64,000 nt of DNA from Littorina saxatilis (GCF_037325665.1 NC_090249.1:60316267-60380266); one strand, 5' to 3'; shown: positions 9,701 to 24,700, numbered from the stretch's first letter. Program-made: numbers and translations. The notes: a model not told the origin generated them from the letters alone.

Positions 9701-12700
9701 AAACAATGGTGAGGAGAAATGACGCGTCTGTCATGGTAATAAGCACTCAGCGTGCAGCCTGTGCTAGTGAGATTGTTTCAAGTTGTGAGTCATTTCAGAT
9801 TACGTGCTAAAGTTGCATCCATTATCAATATATCATGGGTGTTACTCTTCCGGATTTCCGGTTTTTGAAAAAATCTGAAGCCGGAAATTCCGGTTTTCCG
9901 GGGTTTAAAAAAAAAACAAGTCGCGTAAGGCGAAAATACAATATTTAGTCAAGTAGCTGTCGAACTCACAGAATGAAACTGAACGCAACGCAACGCAGCA
10001 AGACCGTATACTCGTAGCATCGTCACTCCACCGCCCGTGGCAAAGGCAGTGCACGTGGAATTGACAAGAAGAGCGGGGTATTCGTTGCGCTGAGAAGGAT
10101 AGCACGCTTTTCTGTACCTCTCTTTGTTTTAACTTTCTGAGCGTGTTTTTAATCCAAACATATCATATCTATATATTTTTGGAATCAGGAACCGACAAGG
10201 AATAAGATGAAAGTGTTTTTAAATTGATTTCGAAAAAAAAATTTGATAATAATTTTTATATATTTAATTTTCAGAGCTTGTTTTTAATCCGAATATAACA
10301 TATTTATATGTTTTTGGAATCAGCAAATGATGGAGAATAAGATAAACGTAAATTTGGATCGTTTTATAAATTTTTATTTTTTTTTACAATTTTCAGATTT
10401 TTAATGACCAAAGTCATTAATTAATTTTTAAGCCACCAAGCTGAAATGCAATACCGAACCCCGGGCTTCGTCGAAGAGTACTTGACCAAAATTTCAACCA
10501 ATTTGGTTGAAAAATGAGGGCGTGATAGTGCCGCCTCAACTTTCACGAAAAGCCGGATGTGACGTCATCAAAGACATTTATCAAAAAAATGAAAAAAACG
10601 TTCGGGGATTTCATACCCAGGAACTCTCATGTCAAATTTCATAAAGATCGGTCCAGTAGTTTAGTCTGAATCGCTCTACACACACACACACACACACAGA
10701 CACACACACGCACACACACACGCACATACACCACGACCCTCGTTTCGATTCCCCCTCGATGTTAAAATATTTAGTCAAAACTTGACTAAATATAAAAAAG
10801 CTTCGTTTCGCTAAGTTGCAATAACGAGCAGCGGTTCCGATCCGACTTTTGACACCGGTTCGCGTGTTTTCTCGGTTCGCTCCCTTGGATTTGCCGCCAT
10901 CTTGCTTATTATGATTTGGTTTCGTCGGTGTCCAGAAACTTTCTTTCAAACTTGAGCATTTTGGACCCCTGCCTTTCAGGTTTTTTGATTTTTCCCAGTA
11001 ACACCCATGATATATGCAGCATGTTATTTCTGTAACCTGTCTCTAATGCTACCCGCTCTGGTGAGAGCTCACCCCCGGTAAGGGACACCTCTCATTCCCT
11101 TCATGTGGCCTAAATGGCCTTGCACTTACAGGACACTTGGCTGATCTTTCAAGTGTCCTCTTGTGACGGATGCCACTGTATAACATATCTTGGTCAACAC
11201 TGGTTAGGCCAAATAAAAATATATGTTGGTTTAGGGTAACCCGACAGACCTTTATTTTTTCCCGCCGACCCTAAAACTTTTTTTTTCATTTCTACAAAAA
11301 AACTAAACTTTTGGCACATTCTGCGAACCATACCGACACTAAGGAAAGTAACCTCCTTTAAAATCGACTAAATGAAACAAATAAAGATTTTTTTTAAAAA
11401 GAGAGAAAAAAATGAAATGAAAAAAGCCGACCTACCGACCCGATCTTTTTTTGGTCACGTTACCCTAAACCAACATATATTTTTGTTTTCATTCTACATC
11501 TGTGTACCTGTGGCATTGACAGATCTTTTTATGATTGTTGCAGGTACTCTCAGTTCCAGAAGGAGTATTCCATTGACGAGATCAAGAGTTCAGCCACCAT
11601 CTTTGATCCACTGACCAAACTGCAGTGCTGGTAAGATTGGGATCATGTTGATATTTTACAGAGTTTTACACTTGTATTTCTCACGACTGTACTTTTAGGT
11701 GAATGGCCATTTTCTCCCTGGTTAGTGGGTATCATGTTGATAATTTACAGAGTTTCACATTTAATTGTACTTTGAGGCATATGACCTGTCAGTAGGGCAA
11801 CCATAATCGGCTTTGGATGATATGAAGTATTCATAGTTGTAAAAAGAAGGCTTGTTGTGTTCTGTACACTGTTGCAGAGTGCATAAGAACTGTTCTATCA
11901 GGTGTTTGTACCAGAGTGCATGTACACCTATTCAGTGCACATGTAGTTGATATGGCAACCTGAACATGATTGGGGTACAACTGTCACTTGGGTTGCTGTT
12001 GTCTAGCTACTGCTGTGCACCCAACTCTGGCTTATCAGTACAGATGACTGATTAAATGGATGATCAGAGATAATGCCTCTTAGCCCAGTGAACAGGCAAT
12101 ATCAGTACATGTATCACTATGTGTGTGTTGTGGGGTTCAGATCAGAAAAGTGGCTAGCACTGATTATGTCCATGAGTAGTTTGATGTAATTTTGTTGGTT
12201 GATGAGAATCGATATACTCTTCCAAATAAGTTGAGGACGGGTCAAGAAAATGTATACAGTAAATATTTGCTAAGAATCAAGGGTCCAATAGTTTAATTCA
12301 AATTTGCCTTTTTTAGACTTCACAAAAGAGACTGTAAATGTTGCTCTAATAACATGCTGATATTCATAATGATAATAAATGACTTTTCTATAGTGCAAGT
12401 CCCGATTCACAGCTCCAAGCGCTTTACAATTCTGATAAACACACACACAAACACACACACCAGTGTTGTTGCCAGCCTAAGAAGACAATAGGTCATTTGA
12501 ACCTCCCTAAAAAAAAACCAATAGGTCCAAATGTCCTGGCTTTAAAAAAACAATAGGTCCAAATTGTACCGCCATACTTTGTTGCAACTTTTATCAACTT
12601 TTTTTGGGGCAACATTTTCAGGCTATTCGCGTTTTTCCCTATCCTTCTTATTCTGAACCTGTTTCAAGTCCTTTGGCATTGCTTTGATGTCGCTTCCTAG

Positions 12701-15700
12701 TTTTAATTGTTCATAAACTTTGCGAGGAAAAAGAGCCTGACATTCCTGGCCTACCCTTTCCAATATAGTCCCCGGTGTGCGAATGTAGGGATCCTGCCTG
12801 ATCTTCGCATTACCATGCCGTAGTATTATATTGATGAGCTTTCCACAGTTTGCGCCGTTTTCGGTAAATAGGTACACCGGCTGGATAGGGTATTTCCGTA
12901 AACGCAGCCTCGAGTGTCAATGACGACAAACACGGACTCAGCACCGAATGCATTTTCATTCGTAGCGAACATGAGCATTTCGATCGGGGTTTGTTTTCCG
13001 ACTTTGCAACTCCCATTCCATTCATTGCAGACCTTGTCCGCCTTGTAGGAATATGCATCGGTCAGTTGACCACCAAAACGTAACAACTATCGGTCCATCG
13101 ACCGGACAAGGCTAGGTCCAATGCGTCAAATCAGAAAGGAATGCGTCAAGAGATCGAGGCCTGGCAACAACACTGACACACACACACCACACACACACAC
13201 AGACATACAGAAAAGACATATATACAAACCATGAAATCAGAAAATACAAGGAAACTAACCGAACATAGAGAAAAGAACAAGCACACAGTCAACATTTTAT
13301 GCTGATATTGATGATTGTGTTGACAGCCCCACGTCAGATGGGTCGGCGGCGGTGATCCTGGCCAGCGAGGACTTCGTGCGGCGACACAACCTCCATGGTC
13401 AGGCGGTGGAGATCGTCGGCATGGAGATGGGCACAGACACCCCCTCCACCTTCGGCAGGAGCTCCATGAGTCTTGTGCGTTTTGTCACACACCCTCTCCC
13501 TCGCTCTCAGACGAAAAGTGCAGAACACATGCATGCATACAATTAAAATGAGAAGAAATTGGCTGAGCTTCTTTTGTTTGTCAGCACTGACCAGTGTGTA
13601 CATACAGTGCCCCCACCCCATGAAGACCCTCGCATTTTTGTCTTCACATTTTGTCTTCATAATATCTGTAAATTAACCTCCTTTTTGTTTGTTAAAGATG
13701 TGTGTCAGAGAACTTGACATTACCTCACCTCACTGGGGATGATGAGTCACTGACTTGAGCGTAGGGACAACGTCTGAATTTTGGAAATGATGCGTAGGGG
13801 GGGGGGGGGGGTGTAGTTACTGCATTTTGAATGACACTTTCTATTCCAAGCCCTTTCTTCTTTTTGAATCTTGCTTTCTGTGCTTGTGAAACAGCTTATA
13901 AATTGTATGGCTGACTTATTGTGCATGCCTTGTTGTGATTCAGGTGGGGTATGACATGACAAAGAACACAGCAGACAGGCTGTTTCAGAAAGCAGGTTTG
14001 TTTCTTCCTCTGGTTTCTATTTTTACATTAAATTACATATCTTACCCAACTCACATATAGCAATTAACTCTAGTTCAGTGCTGGTAACGCTGTACGCATC
14101 CCCTTGGTAACAAGGGAAGCCCCTCTAAAAAAAGAGTGACCAATACCCATAAGGCCATATTAATACATACTTCCGTATGCGCGCGCATACGCCGCCATAT
14201 GCATCATTCCATACTCAGCGAGCAGTGGGACTGGTCGTGTTTTTGTACGCTCTGGCTGTGTTCAGCCATCTGTCACTTCGTCTACGGACTTGGTCACTTA
14301 CCTCTTGGTATCTTCTTGCTTGTCTTATCGTCTCTACATGTTGAGGTGAGATCTTTCTGTTTTTTGCTTGTGTTTGTGGGCGTTTTTGACCTTAAATTGA
14401 ACTTGTGAAATTTTCTTGTTTACAAAATTTTTCGTGAGTTGTTTTTGGTCATGGCGGTTAACGCCAAGAAGCGGCAGTCGTCTAAACGAGTAACTGCTGG
14501 TTCTCCGCCGACAAGTAAACACCTGGGAAAGCAAAGGCTTCCGGACAGGCTTGTGTTTCGGTTCATGTACTGTCTTTGCAACAAAAAAAAAATATCGATG
14601 TTTTGGTCGTCATGCCTCCTACTCCGTTTTTGACGTCTAAACCTTTAGACAAGGTTTCTCCTGTGGATAAGCCCGCTTAGGCTTCCTTGGTTTATGTGTT
14701 TCCCGGTCTTGCGTCTGCGGACGTGGCGACATTGTTGCTCTCTTTAAGTTCACAGGTTTCTTCCTTGGCGGGGGAGATCGCTTCCACGCGGGCGGAGATG
14801 CGTTCGCTTCCGGTGTGACGGGGGTTTCGTCTCTTGCCAACGTTCGCCTGCGCCGTCTGCTACTGTGTCTCAGGCTGATGTTCATGCGGAATGGGATGAT
14901 GGGACCACGCCTTCGCTTGTGGCCTGTGTTCCGGTTCCCGGTGGTTCAGACCAGTTTAAAGGTATGTCTTCTACCCAAGTATCCGGGTTCTCCGGAGAAA
15001 GGGTAGAGCGTTTCCAAGAGAAAGTAACTCCGGGCTCTGGCTTTGTGGGTGAAAGTTCCGAAGCTGAGGCTGGCTCTGACTGCATTGGCAGCAGGTCGGT
15101 GGCGGTTAGGAACCTTGGAGAGCGAACGGAAGATTTGCGCAACCACCCGCTTCTTTAGAATGCGGTAAGGGTGTGCGTCTTCCGCTTCCGCCCGGGGGGC
15201 AGGAAGAGAACAGTATAGCTGGCTCTTTGTTTGACTATGGGAGTCAAGCAGGGGGTCAGCTTCCGGAGGGCACGGGAGTGCCAGTCGGCTGTTCAGAAGA
15301 CGGTGCTTCCGCAGAGGTGGTTGCACTGAATTCAAATTGCCGTCTAGGCTGTCAAGTGCAGTGGCACTGGTGGCTTAAGCGGCTTCAAGGTACAATAGGA
15401 TCTTCTGGTGCATGTTTAGGCATCCGGTTGGTTCTGATATTTGCCAATCCGTGGCCGATTTTGCTAACGCTTTTGCGGCTGTGGCTTCCGGTTTCAGGAT
15501 GGTTTAGCCTTCTGCCGTTAACACTGTGGTGTTGGTAGTTGGCGCTCATCAGTCTTCGGCTTTCGGTTCCGTTGTTGCGGTTCCTCTGCTGTTACTCAGG
15601 CTAAATCCACTTCCTTTTCCAGGCTTTCAGCTGGCATGAGGCAGGTGGATGGAATATCCTTTCGGAGTTCCGGCTTTTGGGAAATTTGTTCCAAACCTTT

Positions 15701-18700
15701 CCCTTTTGGCAAGTGTTGCTTTTTCGGGATTGGTTTCCGGCTCTCATCCTTTTGTAGATGGTTAGAATACCACTGTACAGGATGATGAGGATTTGGAAGA
15801 CTAAGCTTCTGAGGCAGATGGAGACGCCTCTTTGTTGACTTTCAGCGAAGCTGCCATCTTTGTTTACATGGATGGCAGAGGTTACTACGCGCTTTTTCCC
15901 TGTAGGGTTAGCGGTAGCATTGTCATCTGCCTTTTCTCCTCCATCTTTTTTGGCGTGTCTTGCTCCTTCTTAGGATCAATTTGCGAACTCAATCGATGCT
16001 TTTGCCCCATCTCTGCCTTTGTTGGCATCTCAGGGGGAAGCTCATACTTCAGCTTTGCCGCGTTTTGCGCATTTTCAGCTGACCTGAGCCTTTTAAGGGA
16101 ATCTTAGAACGTTATGTTCTTGGATTCTCTGTTGGGGTCGTTTGGGCTTGTGAAATTTGTTTTTTCACAATTGAGGCTCCTTTGTTACCACTTCCTTTGT
16201 GGGCAACGCTCGGCTTAGCTCCTGCGGCGGCGGGGCTTTAGCTTGCGTCATCTGCTCAAGCAGCGCGTCACTCGCTGATCGCTATCCGTAGGCTTCGGTT
16301 TACTCCGAGCTTAAGAACGTAGTTTATTCGTTTGTTTTTTCTACGGAACCGCCACCGGGTTCCCCGGAATTGGCGAACATCCATCTGGATGTCAATAGCA
16401 AGGAGTGACTGTCTCTCTGTCAGAACAAGGATCTCCTGGCTATGTTTCATTATGGCCGCACTCCTTTACATTTACCGCTTTTTAACAAATCTTGTTTCTG
16501 CTCTCTCTCGTGCGCGGTTACGTCCTATCTGGATATTTTTGTGTTCCGTCAGGACGCGGATACGAAGGATGTAGCTTTGCTTTTAGCCTGGGTGTAGGTC
16601 TCTTTCAAAAAGGTTTGTTCTTTTGGCGAGACTTTAATCTCTTCTTTTCTTGAAGGTTCCTCTTTGTGAGTTCGCTTCTATGCACAGGGATTCTTCTCTA
16701 TCTTAAAAATCTCACTGCAGAAGGAAAGCGCACGGCAGGCCTTGGCTTTTTATTGTTTTCAAATAAAGGCTTCAGGCTCGCCGTTCTCGACTTTATCTTT
16801 TGTCTCCTTACCCTCGCGTTCGTGGCAGGGTTCTGTGTCAAATATCCACCTTTCTTCCCCCTGAGGCAAGTTAGCGGTGGGTGTTGGTAGGCACACAAAA
16901 GCACGCTTTCTTTCACACTTGTGGCAGTTATGTCAACTGGAAGTTAGTTCTCGGCATCACTCTTCTTTCGCCTTTGTGTTTAACACAGCGGCTGGGGGGG
17001 ATTAGGTTTTCCTCTTTGTGGGGGGAGGCACGGGTGCCTCCCTTTTGGTTCTCTTTCATGGTTCGTTTGGTATTTCAGAGCTTCAGGGTTCTGATCTTTT
17101 TTCTAAGTCATACGTTTGTTGAGCCGTTTTTGGATCTCTTGGAGATTGTGCAAGCGGCCCTTGATAGAAGTCCTTTACTCCAGGTGTAACTGGGAGTGCA
17201 GGGCTGGAACACATTAGATGTCTAAGGCTTCTCAGCTTTGATAGGACCCTTTGTGGTCTGTTGGGCGTTAAGCAATAGAACAAAGGGTTGGAACATGTGT
17301 TGTTTCAAGCAGACAACTCCACAGGGGGCTTTTCTCATCAAGAAAAGGGGGTCTCTTACTCCCTATCGCTTCCTCACGGAACATTAGAGGTTTTGGTGGT
17401 TTTACCATCACGAGATCTTTTTAGCAGCGAAGTACCTTCATGAGAGTCTCTATGACTGGGCGGACTCTCTAAGTCTGTCGGCCAAATGGCCACTTGGAGC
17501 AGACTCTCTTTGACCACGTGTTTTTGTTCCTTCGGGGGAATGGGAGAAATTTCTAATATGAGTTTTTGCCTTTTGGTACTGTCGCCTTTTGCTTATCTTC
17601 GTCGCCCGACTGCCGGGCATGGAAATTTATACTCTTGTTTTACTTTGAGCGGCCTGCCGGTCGCACAGTTTGGGCCCGTTCTTTCTGGGTTGCCAGACCT
17701 CGTTAGGCTGGCAAGAGGGCTCCGGTTTTGCTCACACTCGTTTCTCACGGGTGTCTACTGTAAGGATATTTTTGAGTTGCTCGGGCTCTTCTGCCCGTCA
17801 ACTCTGGACTGGTACTTGTCTTGTTGTCTGGCTTGGAACAGATGGCTTATGTTTTAACGGATAGAACTCCTCTTCTCTCGGTACAATGAAGGTGGCGAGC
17901 CACCTATTTTGGCTTTCCGTTCTTTTTCCCCCACGTCTTTGTTTAAGACATTATGTGATTTCGGTTTTACTGAGACAGCTCGGTGCTAATTTTTCTCTTG
18001 GTGGCTTTATAACCAGCAAGTTTAAGAGGGCCTACTTTAGGCTTGCTGAAAGCTGATCTTCAGTCCTTTCTTGGACTTTGCTCCTAGTTTTAGGGTTTTT
18101 GTGATTGGATTCTTTGACTCTTTTACTTAACTAGCCTTGCTGATCAACACGGAAATCGGCCATGCTTACTCGGGTAGCTTCTGTGAGAAGTGGGAGTAAG
18201 TGTTTTTTCTGCTAATTTTGCTTTAGACAGATTTTCGGAGAAAGACTGATCTATGGCACTTAGGTTTCTTTTGGGTTTTCTGGCATATAAGCGGAATCTG
18301 GAGTTACCAACTTTGATTCACCGTTCGAATCTTAATCACTATTTTGGCTCCCCTAGAGCCATATTTAGCCTTTTGATCTGTTCGAGTTTTGAAGATTTTT
18401 TCTGACTTGCACGGATTGCTTGAGATCATTAAATCTAAGGGCTCTTGTTCTTATCTTTCTGCTTCGTCGCCCTTTAACCTTGAACGGTTATATACGACGT
18501 TAAACACTGATTAATTTATATAAAGGAAGAAAGAATGTCTATCAACTTTGGTAGGGGTAATGACTTGTTGAGGTCAACCTTGCCTAGATGGACTGCCACA
18601 GTGTTCAGGTATGCCTTCAAGTGGTGGCAGCAGACAGGGGGGGGGCAGTCAGTCAGTCCTCCCCCTTCGGACAGCACGGACTCAATATTCCTTTCTTGAG

Positions 18701-21700
18701 CATTTTTATGGCTCTTGGAGATTCTGATGTACATTTTTGTACGGTTACAGCCCTCCACAGTTTTCCGTTAAGGACTCTGCACACTAGATCGGAATCTCAG
18801 GAACTTCTTTTTATCTCACTCGTTATGGTGCGCTTTAAAGACATCTCGAGAGTAGTGTTAGCCAATTGGGTCTCCACCATAGTTAGACAAGTTTATGTAT
18901 GGTGGCAGAGTCAGGCAGGGGATGTCAGGGCAGTTTTGCCCTTTACTACAGCTGGGCCTCACGAGGCAAGAGATTGGGCTTCCACTCTAGCTGTTCTTCG
19001 ATTTGGTCTCCTGGCAGAACTGAGTTCTTGAGTCGGCTTGCTGGCTTTATTGAAAGGTTTTTCATTGATGTTTATCTCAGAGATGCCTATGCATTGAGAT
19101 AGGATGTGTTTCTGGGTTACCTGCTCTGTTAGCGGCAGGACAGATTCTCAATTCCTGATTGGGTTAAGTGCCCTCCACCTATAGTAGCAATCTGCTATAT
19201 GTGAGTTGGGTAAGATATGTAATTTAATTAAAAATTTTAGTAATAAATTTTCATTTGATTAATATACTTACCCAACTCACATCGTTTATTCCCTCCCGCC
19301 TCCCCGCTGTGGGGGGTGGATTTCTAAAAAAGGGGAGTGAGTTGGGCTTCGTTTGGAATGATGCATATGGCGGCGTATGCGCGCGCATACGGAAGTATGT
19401 ATTAATATGGCCTTATGGGTATTGGTCACTCTTTTTTTAGAGGGGCTTCCCTTGTTACCAAGGGGATGCGTACAGCGTTACCAGCACTGAACTAGAGTTA
19501 ATTGCTATATGTGAGTTGGGTAAGTATATTAATCAAATGAAAATTTATTACTAAAATTTTTAATTTTAAGAAATATGGAAAAGTGTGCAGTTGTATCATT
19601 CAGTTTGATAACTGAGAGCTGGAGTATGATAAGTCAGGTCCAAAGGCAAAGGTGTTATCATCGGTCGTCTGCACAGATAACAAACTGAACAGCACACCTT
19701 AACTTGCTGTTAAAGATATAGCTATGTGGCTCACTGCTAACTGTGCTAAAGAGGTTTGTGGACGTACTTGTGGCTCCGAGGTGTTTGTAAATTTGTGTAC
19801 AAATATTGTGCTGAAAGAATAGACCAATTGCAACAATAACTCTGTTGGCTTTGTATGGGTTATGAGGGAGTGACCTTTTTTTTGCAAAACCTAGCTAGTG
19901 ATTGGACCATATGCCTGGGACAGTAGGGGCGACGACCCCCAACCAGGCGCGTTCACAGGTGGCGGATAGTGTGATGGCCTTCAGATATGGAGGTTAGCTG
20001 CGAAATAAGCCAGGCTTGCCAGGACGAATAAGCAGTCGCGGACCAACTGGCGGTGCTTCCAACAGGATGGGGCGGGGTAACAGGTGGCACTGTTACACTC
20101 AAGAAATACCCCAGGTCTCCAATGACGGGAGCACCATGCGATCAAGAGCCGCATCTTAAGTTCTAGCCCTGGGGAAGGTCACCTCAGATAAACAAACCAG
20201 CCAGCTATGGCCAAATAGCCGGGTAGACTGGACTCGACAGCCTTGTAAAGCCACCAGTCTAGGAGAAGGACCACTCCGATATAAAAACACGCTGAAGCCG
20301 GATGAGCTGGGCCATGTATGGCGCATAACAACAGCTCAATGCATCAACGCTCATATGACAGAGATTGGACCATCCTTTGTTTGTTGGAGGTTTTGCAAGA
20401 AAGGGTCACTCTTCCACAAAACCTACAAACCCGAAAGACTTATTTCCAAAAGTCTTCTATTGATGGTGCATCATTATGACCTGTAACTTTCTGGTGCTTG
20501 CTTTCACTTTTAGGAAAAATTGTACCTTGATGTATTTTTGACCTTGCTGTGTCTGTGGACTTGTGCCAGGTGTGCGACGCGGGGACGTGAATGTTGTTGA
20601 CCTTACTAAGTCTGTGGACTTGTGCCAGGTGTGCGACGCGGGGACGTGAATGTTGTTGACCTTACTGTGTGTGTGGACTTGTGCCAGGTGTGCGACGCGG
20701 GGACGTGAATGTTGTTGACCTTACTGTGTCTGTGGACTTGTGCCAGGTGTGCGACGCGGGGACGTGAATGTTGTTGACCTTACTGTGTGTGTGGACTTGT
20801 GCCAGGTGTGCGACGCGGGGACGTGAATGTTGTTGATCTTACTGTGTGTGTGGACTTGTGCCAGGTGTGCGACGCGGGGACGTGAATGTTGTTGACCTTA
20901 CTGTGTGTGTGGACTTGTGCCAGGTGTGCGACGCGGGGACGTGAATGTTGTTGACCTTACTGTGTGTGTGGACTTGTGCCAGGTGTGCGACGCGGGGACG
21001 TGAATGTTGTTGACCTTACTGTGTGTGTGGACTTGTGCCAGGTGTGCGACGCGGGGACGTGAATGTTGTTGACCTTACTGTGTGTGTGGACTTGTGCCAG
21101 GTGTGCGACGCGGGGACGTGAATGTTGTTGACCTTACTGTGTGTGTGGACTTGTGCCAGGTGTGCGACGCGGGGACGTGAATGTTGTTGATCTTACTGTG
21201 TGTGTGGACTTGTGCCAGGTGTGCGACGCGGGGACGTGAATGTTGTTGACCTTACTGTGTCTGTGGACTTGTGCCAGGTGTGCGACGCGGGGACGTGAAT
21301 GTTGTTGAGCTGCATGATTGCTTCTCTGCCAACGAGCTGATCACATACGAAGCTTTAGGCCTTTGTGAACCAGGTAACATTCTTTTTGTTGTTGTTGTTG
21401 TTCCTTTTCTGCTTTCTCTCTTTGTGGTCTTTCTTTGTGTCTGTCTTTCTTTCTTTCTTTTGTTCTCTTTCATTATTTCTTTCTTTCTTTCTCTCTAAAT
21501 CTGAACGGAAAGATTACTGCTTAAATACAGACACAAATATTATTACCTTCGTCTTGAACATGAGTTTGTTGTTACTTGTTTTAACTAATGGTAGAATCAG
21601 CAAAACTTTGGATTCAACGATATTTTTACATGCATCTTATGAGACTTTCATTCAATAATCCTTACAGTTTTCTCTTTTTGTCTGGTGTGGAAGTGTGCAT

Positions 21701-24700
21701 ACAGTGTCGTGAAGGGAGTCAAGGATCAGTGATGCTTACTGCAATCATTTAGCTGCTTTCAGGCCTCCTTAAAAGAACATTCTTTTGAACTTGTTACAAT
21801 TTATTCAACTTGTAGGAAAAGCTGGTGAGTTCATTGACAAGGGAGACAACACATACGGTGGGAAGTTTGTCATCAACCCTAGTGGTGGGCTCATCTCCAA
21901 AGGACATCCTCTGGGTGCAACAGGTATTGGGCCTCATCAATAAGAGTGTATCATTAATAAAGTCCATGTTTTCAAGCAAGCATACTTCTTCTTCTTCTAC
22001 TTTCATGGGCTGCAACTCCCACATACACTTGTGTTTTTATGTGTATGAATGATTTTAGCACACTTTCTGGTAATTAACTTCTGTTGTCAGACATCCTCTC
22101 TTAGATGTCTTGATTTTCTCAGAAGGAACAGAATTGGCACTGTATCTGGCTTTCATTTTGTCTTGGGATCTGCCACGGCACTGGGTAAAGTTGAACTTTT
22201 ATTCAACAATAACAGAGTGAACAACAAACATTCCCCAGAAATGACAGTGGAAATCCCCCCCCCCCCCCCCCTTCTATTTAAGACTCCCTCCATTTTAAGA
22301 AACTGTTTTCTCAGATTTTTGCTTCAATACCTCTGTAAGATTACCACCAATAAGACTCCCTCTCTTATAAGACCTGATTCTCTCTGATTTTTGTAGGGGA
22401 TTCCACTGTAATCTATGAATAATGAAGCAAACTGGTGTATATTGTAAGGGATTCCACTGTAATCTATGAATAATGAAGCAAACTGGTGTATATTGTAGAG
22501 GATTCCACTGTAATCTATGTATAATGAAGCAAACTGGTGTATATTGTAGGGGGGGGATTCCACTGTAATCTATGTATAATGAAGCAAACTGGTGTATATT
22601 GTAGGGGGGGGATTCCACTGTAATCTATGTATAATGAAGCAAACTGGTGTATATTGTAGGGGGGGGATTCCACTGTAATCTATGTATAATGAACCAAACT
22701 GGTGTATATTGTAGGGGGGGGATTCCACTGTAATCTATGTATAATGAAGCAAACTGGTGTATATTGTAGGGGGGGGATTCCACTGTAATCTATGTATAAT
22801 GAAGCAAACTGGTGTATATTGTAGGGGGGGGATTCCACTGTAATCTATGAATAATGAAACAAACTGGTGTATATTGTAGGGGATTCCACTGTAATCTATG
22901 TATAATGAAGCAAACTGGTGTATATTGTAGGGGATTCCACTGTAATCTATGTATAATGAAGCAAACTGGTGTATATTGTAGGGGATTCCACTGTAATCTA
23001 TGTATAATGAAGCAAACTGGTGTATATTGTAGGGGGGGGATTCCACTGTAATCTATGTATAATGAAGCAAACTGGTGTATATTGTAGGGGATTCCACTGT
23101 AATCTATGTATAATGAAGCAAACTGGTGTATATTGTAGGGGATTCCACAGTAATCTATGTATAATGAAGCAAACTGGTGTATATTGTAGGGGATTCCACT
23201 GTAATCTATGTATAATGAAGCAAACTGGTGTATATTGTAGGGGGGGGGATTCCACTGTAATCTATGTATAATGAAGCAAACTGGTGTATATTGTAGGGGA
23301 TTCCACAGTAATCTATGTATAATGAAGCAAACTGGTGTATATTGTAGGGGATTCCACAGTAATCTATGTATAATGAAGCAAACTGGTGTATATTGTAGGG
23401 GATTCCACTGTAATCTATGTATAATGAAGCAAACTGGTGTATATTGTAGGGGATTCCACTGTAATCTATGTATAATGAAGCAAACTGGTGTATATTGTAG
23501 GGGATTCCACTGTAATCTATGTATAATGAAGCAAACTGGTGTATATTGTAGGGGATTCCACTGTAATCTATGTATAATGAAGCAAACTGGTGTATATTGT
23601 AGGGGATTCCACTGTAATCTATGTATAATGAAGCAAACTGGTGTATATTGTAGGGGATTCCACAGTAATCTATGTATAATGAAGCAAACTGGTGTATATT
23701 GTAGGGGATTCCACTGTAATCTATGTATAATGAAGCAAACTGGTGTATATTGTAGGGGATTCCACTGTAATCTATGTATAATGAAGCAAACTGGTGTATA
23801 TTGTAGGGGATTCCACTGTAATCTATGTATAATGAAGCAAACTGGTGTATATTGTAGGGGATTCCACTGTAATCTATGTATAATGAAGCAAACTGGTGTA
23901 TATTGTAGGGGATTCCACAGTAATCTATGTATAATGAAGCAAACTGGTGTATATTGTAGGGGATTCCACTGTAATCTATGAATAATGAAGCAAACTGGTG
24001 TATATTGTAGGGGATTCCACTGTAATCTATGTATAATGAAGCAAACTGGTGTATATTGTAGGGGATTCCACTGTAATCTATGTATAATGAAGCAAACTGT
24101 GTATATTGTAGGGGATTCCACTGTAATCTGTAGGTGGACTGGGTGGCCGAGTGGTAACGCACTTGCGCTCGGAATCGAGAGGTTGCGTGTTCGGCCCTGG
24201 GTCGGGCCGCTATTTTCTCCCCCCTTTCCTAACCTAGATGGTGGGTTCAAGTGCTAGTCTTTCGGATGAGACGAAAAACCGAGGTCCCTTCGTGTACACT
24301 ATATTGGGGTGTGCACGTTAAAGATCTGGCGATTGACAAAAGGGTCTTTCCTGGCAAAATTGTATAGGTATAGATAAAAATGTCCATCAAATACCCGTGT
24401 GACTTGGAATAAAGGCCGCGAAAGGTGAACATTCGCCTAACAGGCTTTAGGTTTGCTGGTCGATGTGAATGCGTGATATATTGTGTAAAAAATTCCATCT
24501 CACACGCCATAAAAGAGCTTTGAACTTCGGATAAGGCGCTATATAAATAAAGAGAATTATTTTATTTATTATAATCTATGAATAATGAAGCAAACTGGTG
24601 TATATTGTAGGGGATTCCACTGTAATCCATATATAATGAAGCAAACTGGTGTATATTGTAGGGGATTCCACTGTAATCCATATATAATGAAGCAAACTGG

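Noticed and set aside
14136-19102. Many short frames considered as host genes
   Set aside because: All lie in DIRS fossil 1; only recombinase traces near its right end are meaningful.
22790-24250. Very long minus-strand repetitive frames (486 and 318 codons) with [14 protein letters not shown]-type repeats
   Set aside because: By-product of the 51-bp minisatellite, whose length is divisible by three; variable G-runs break it in many places.
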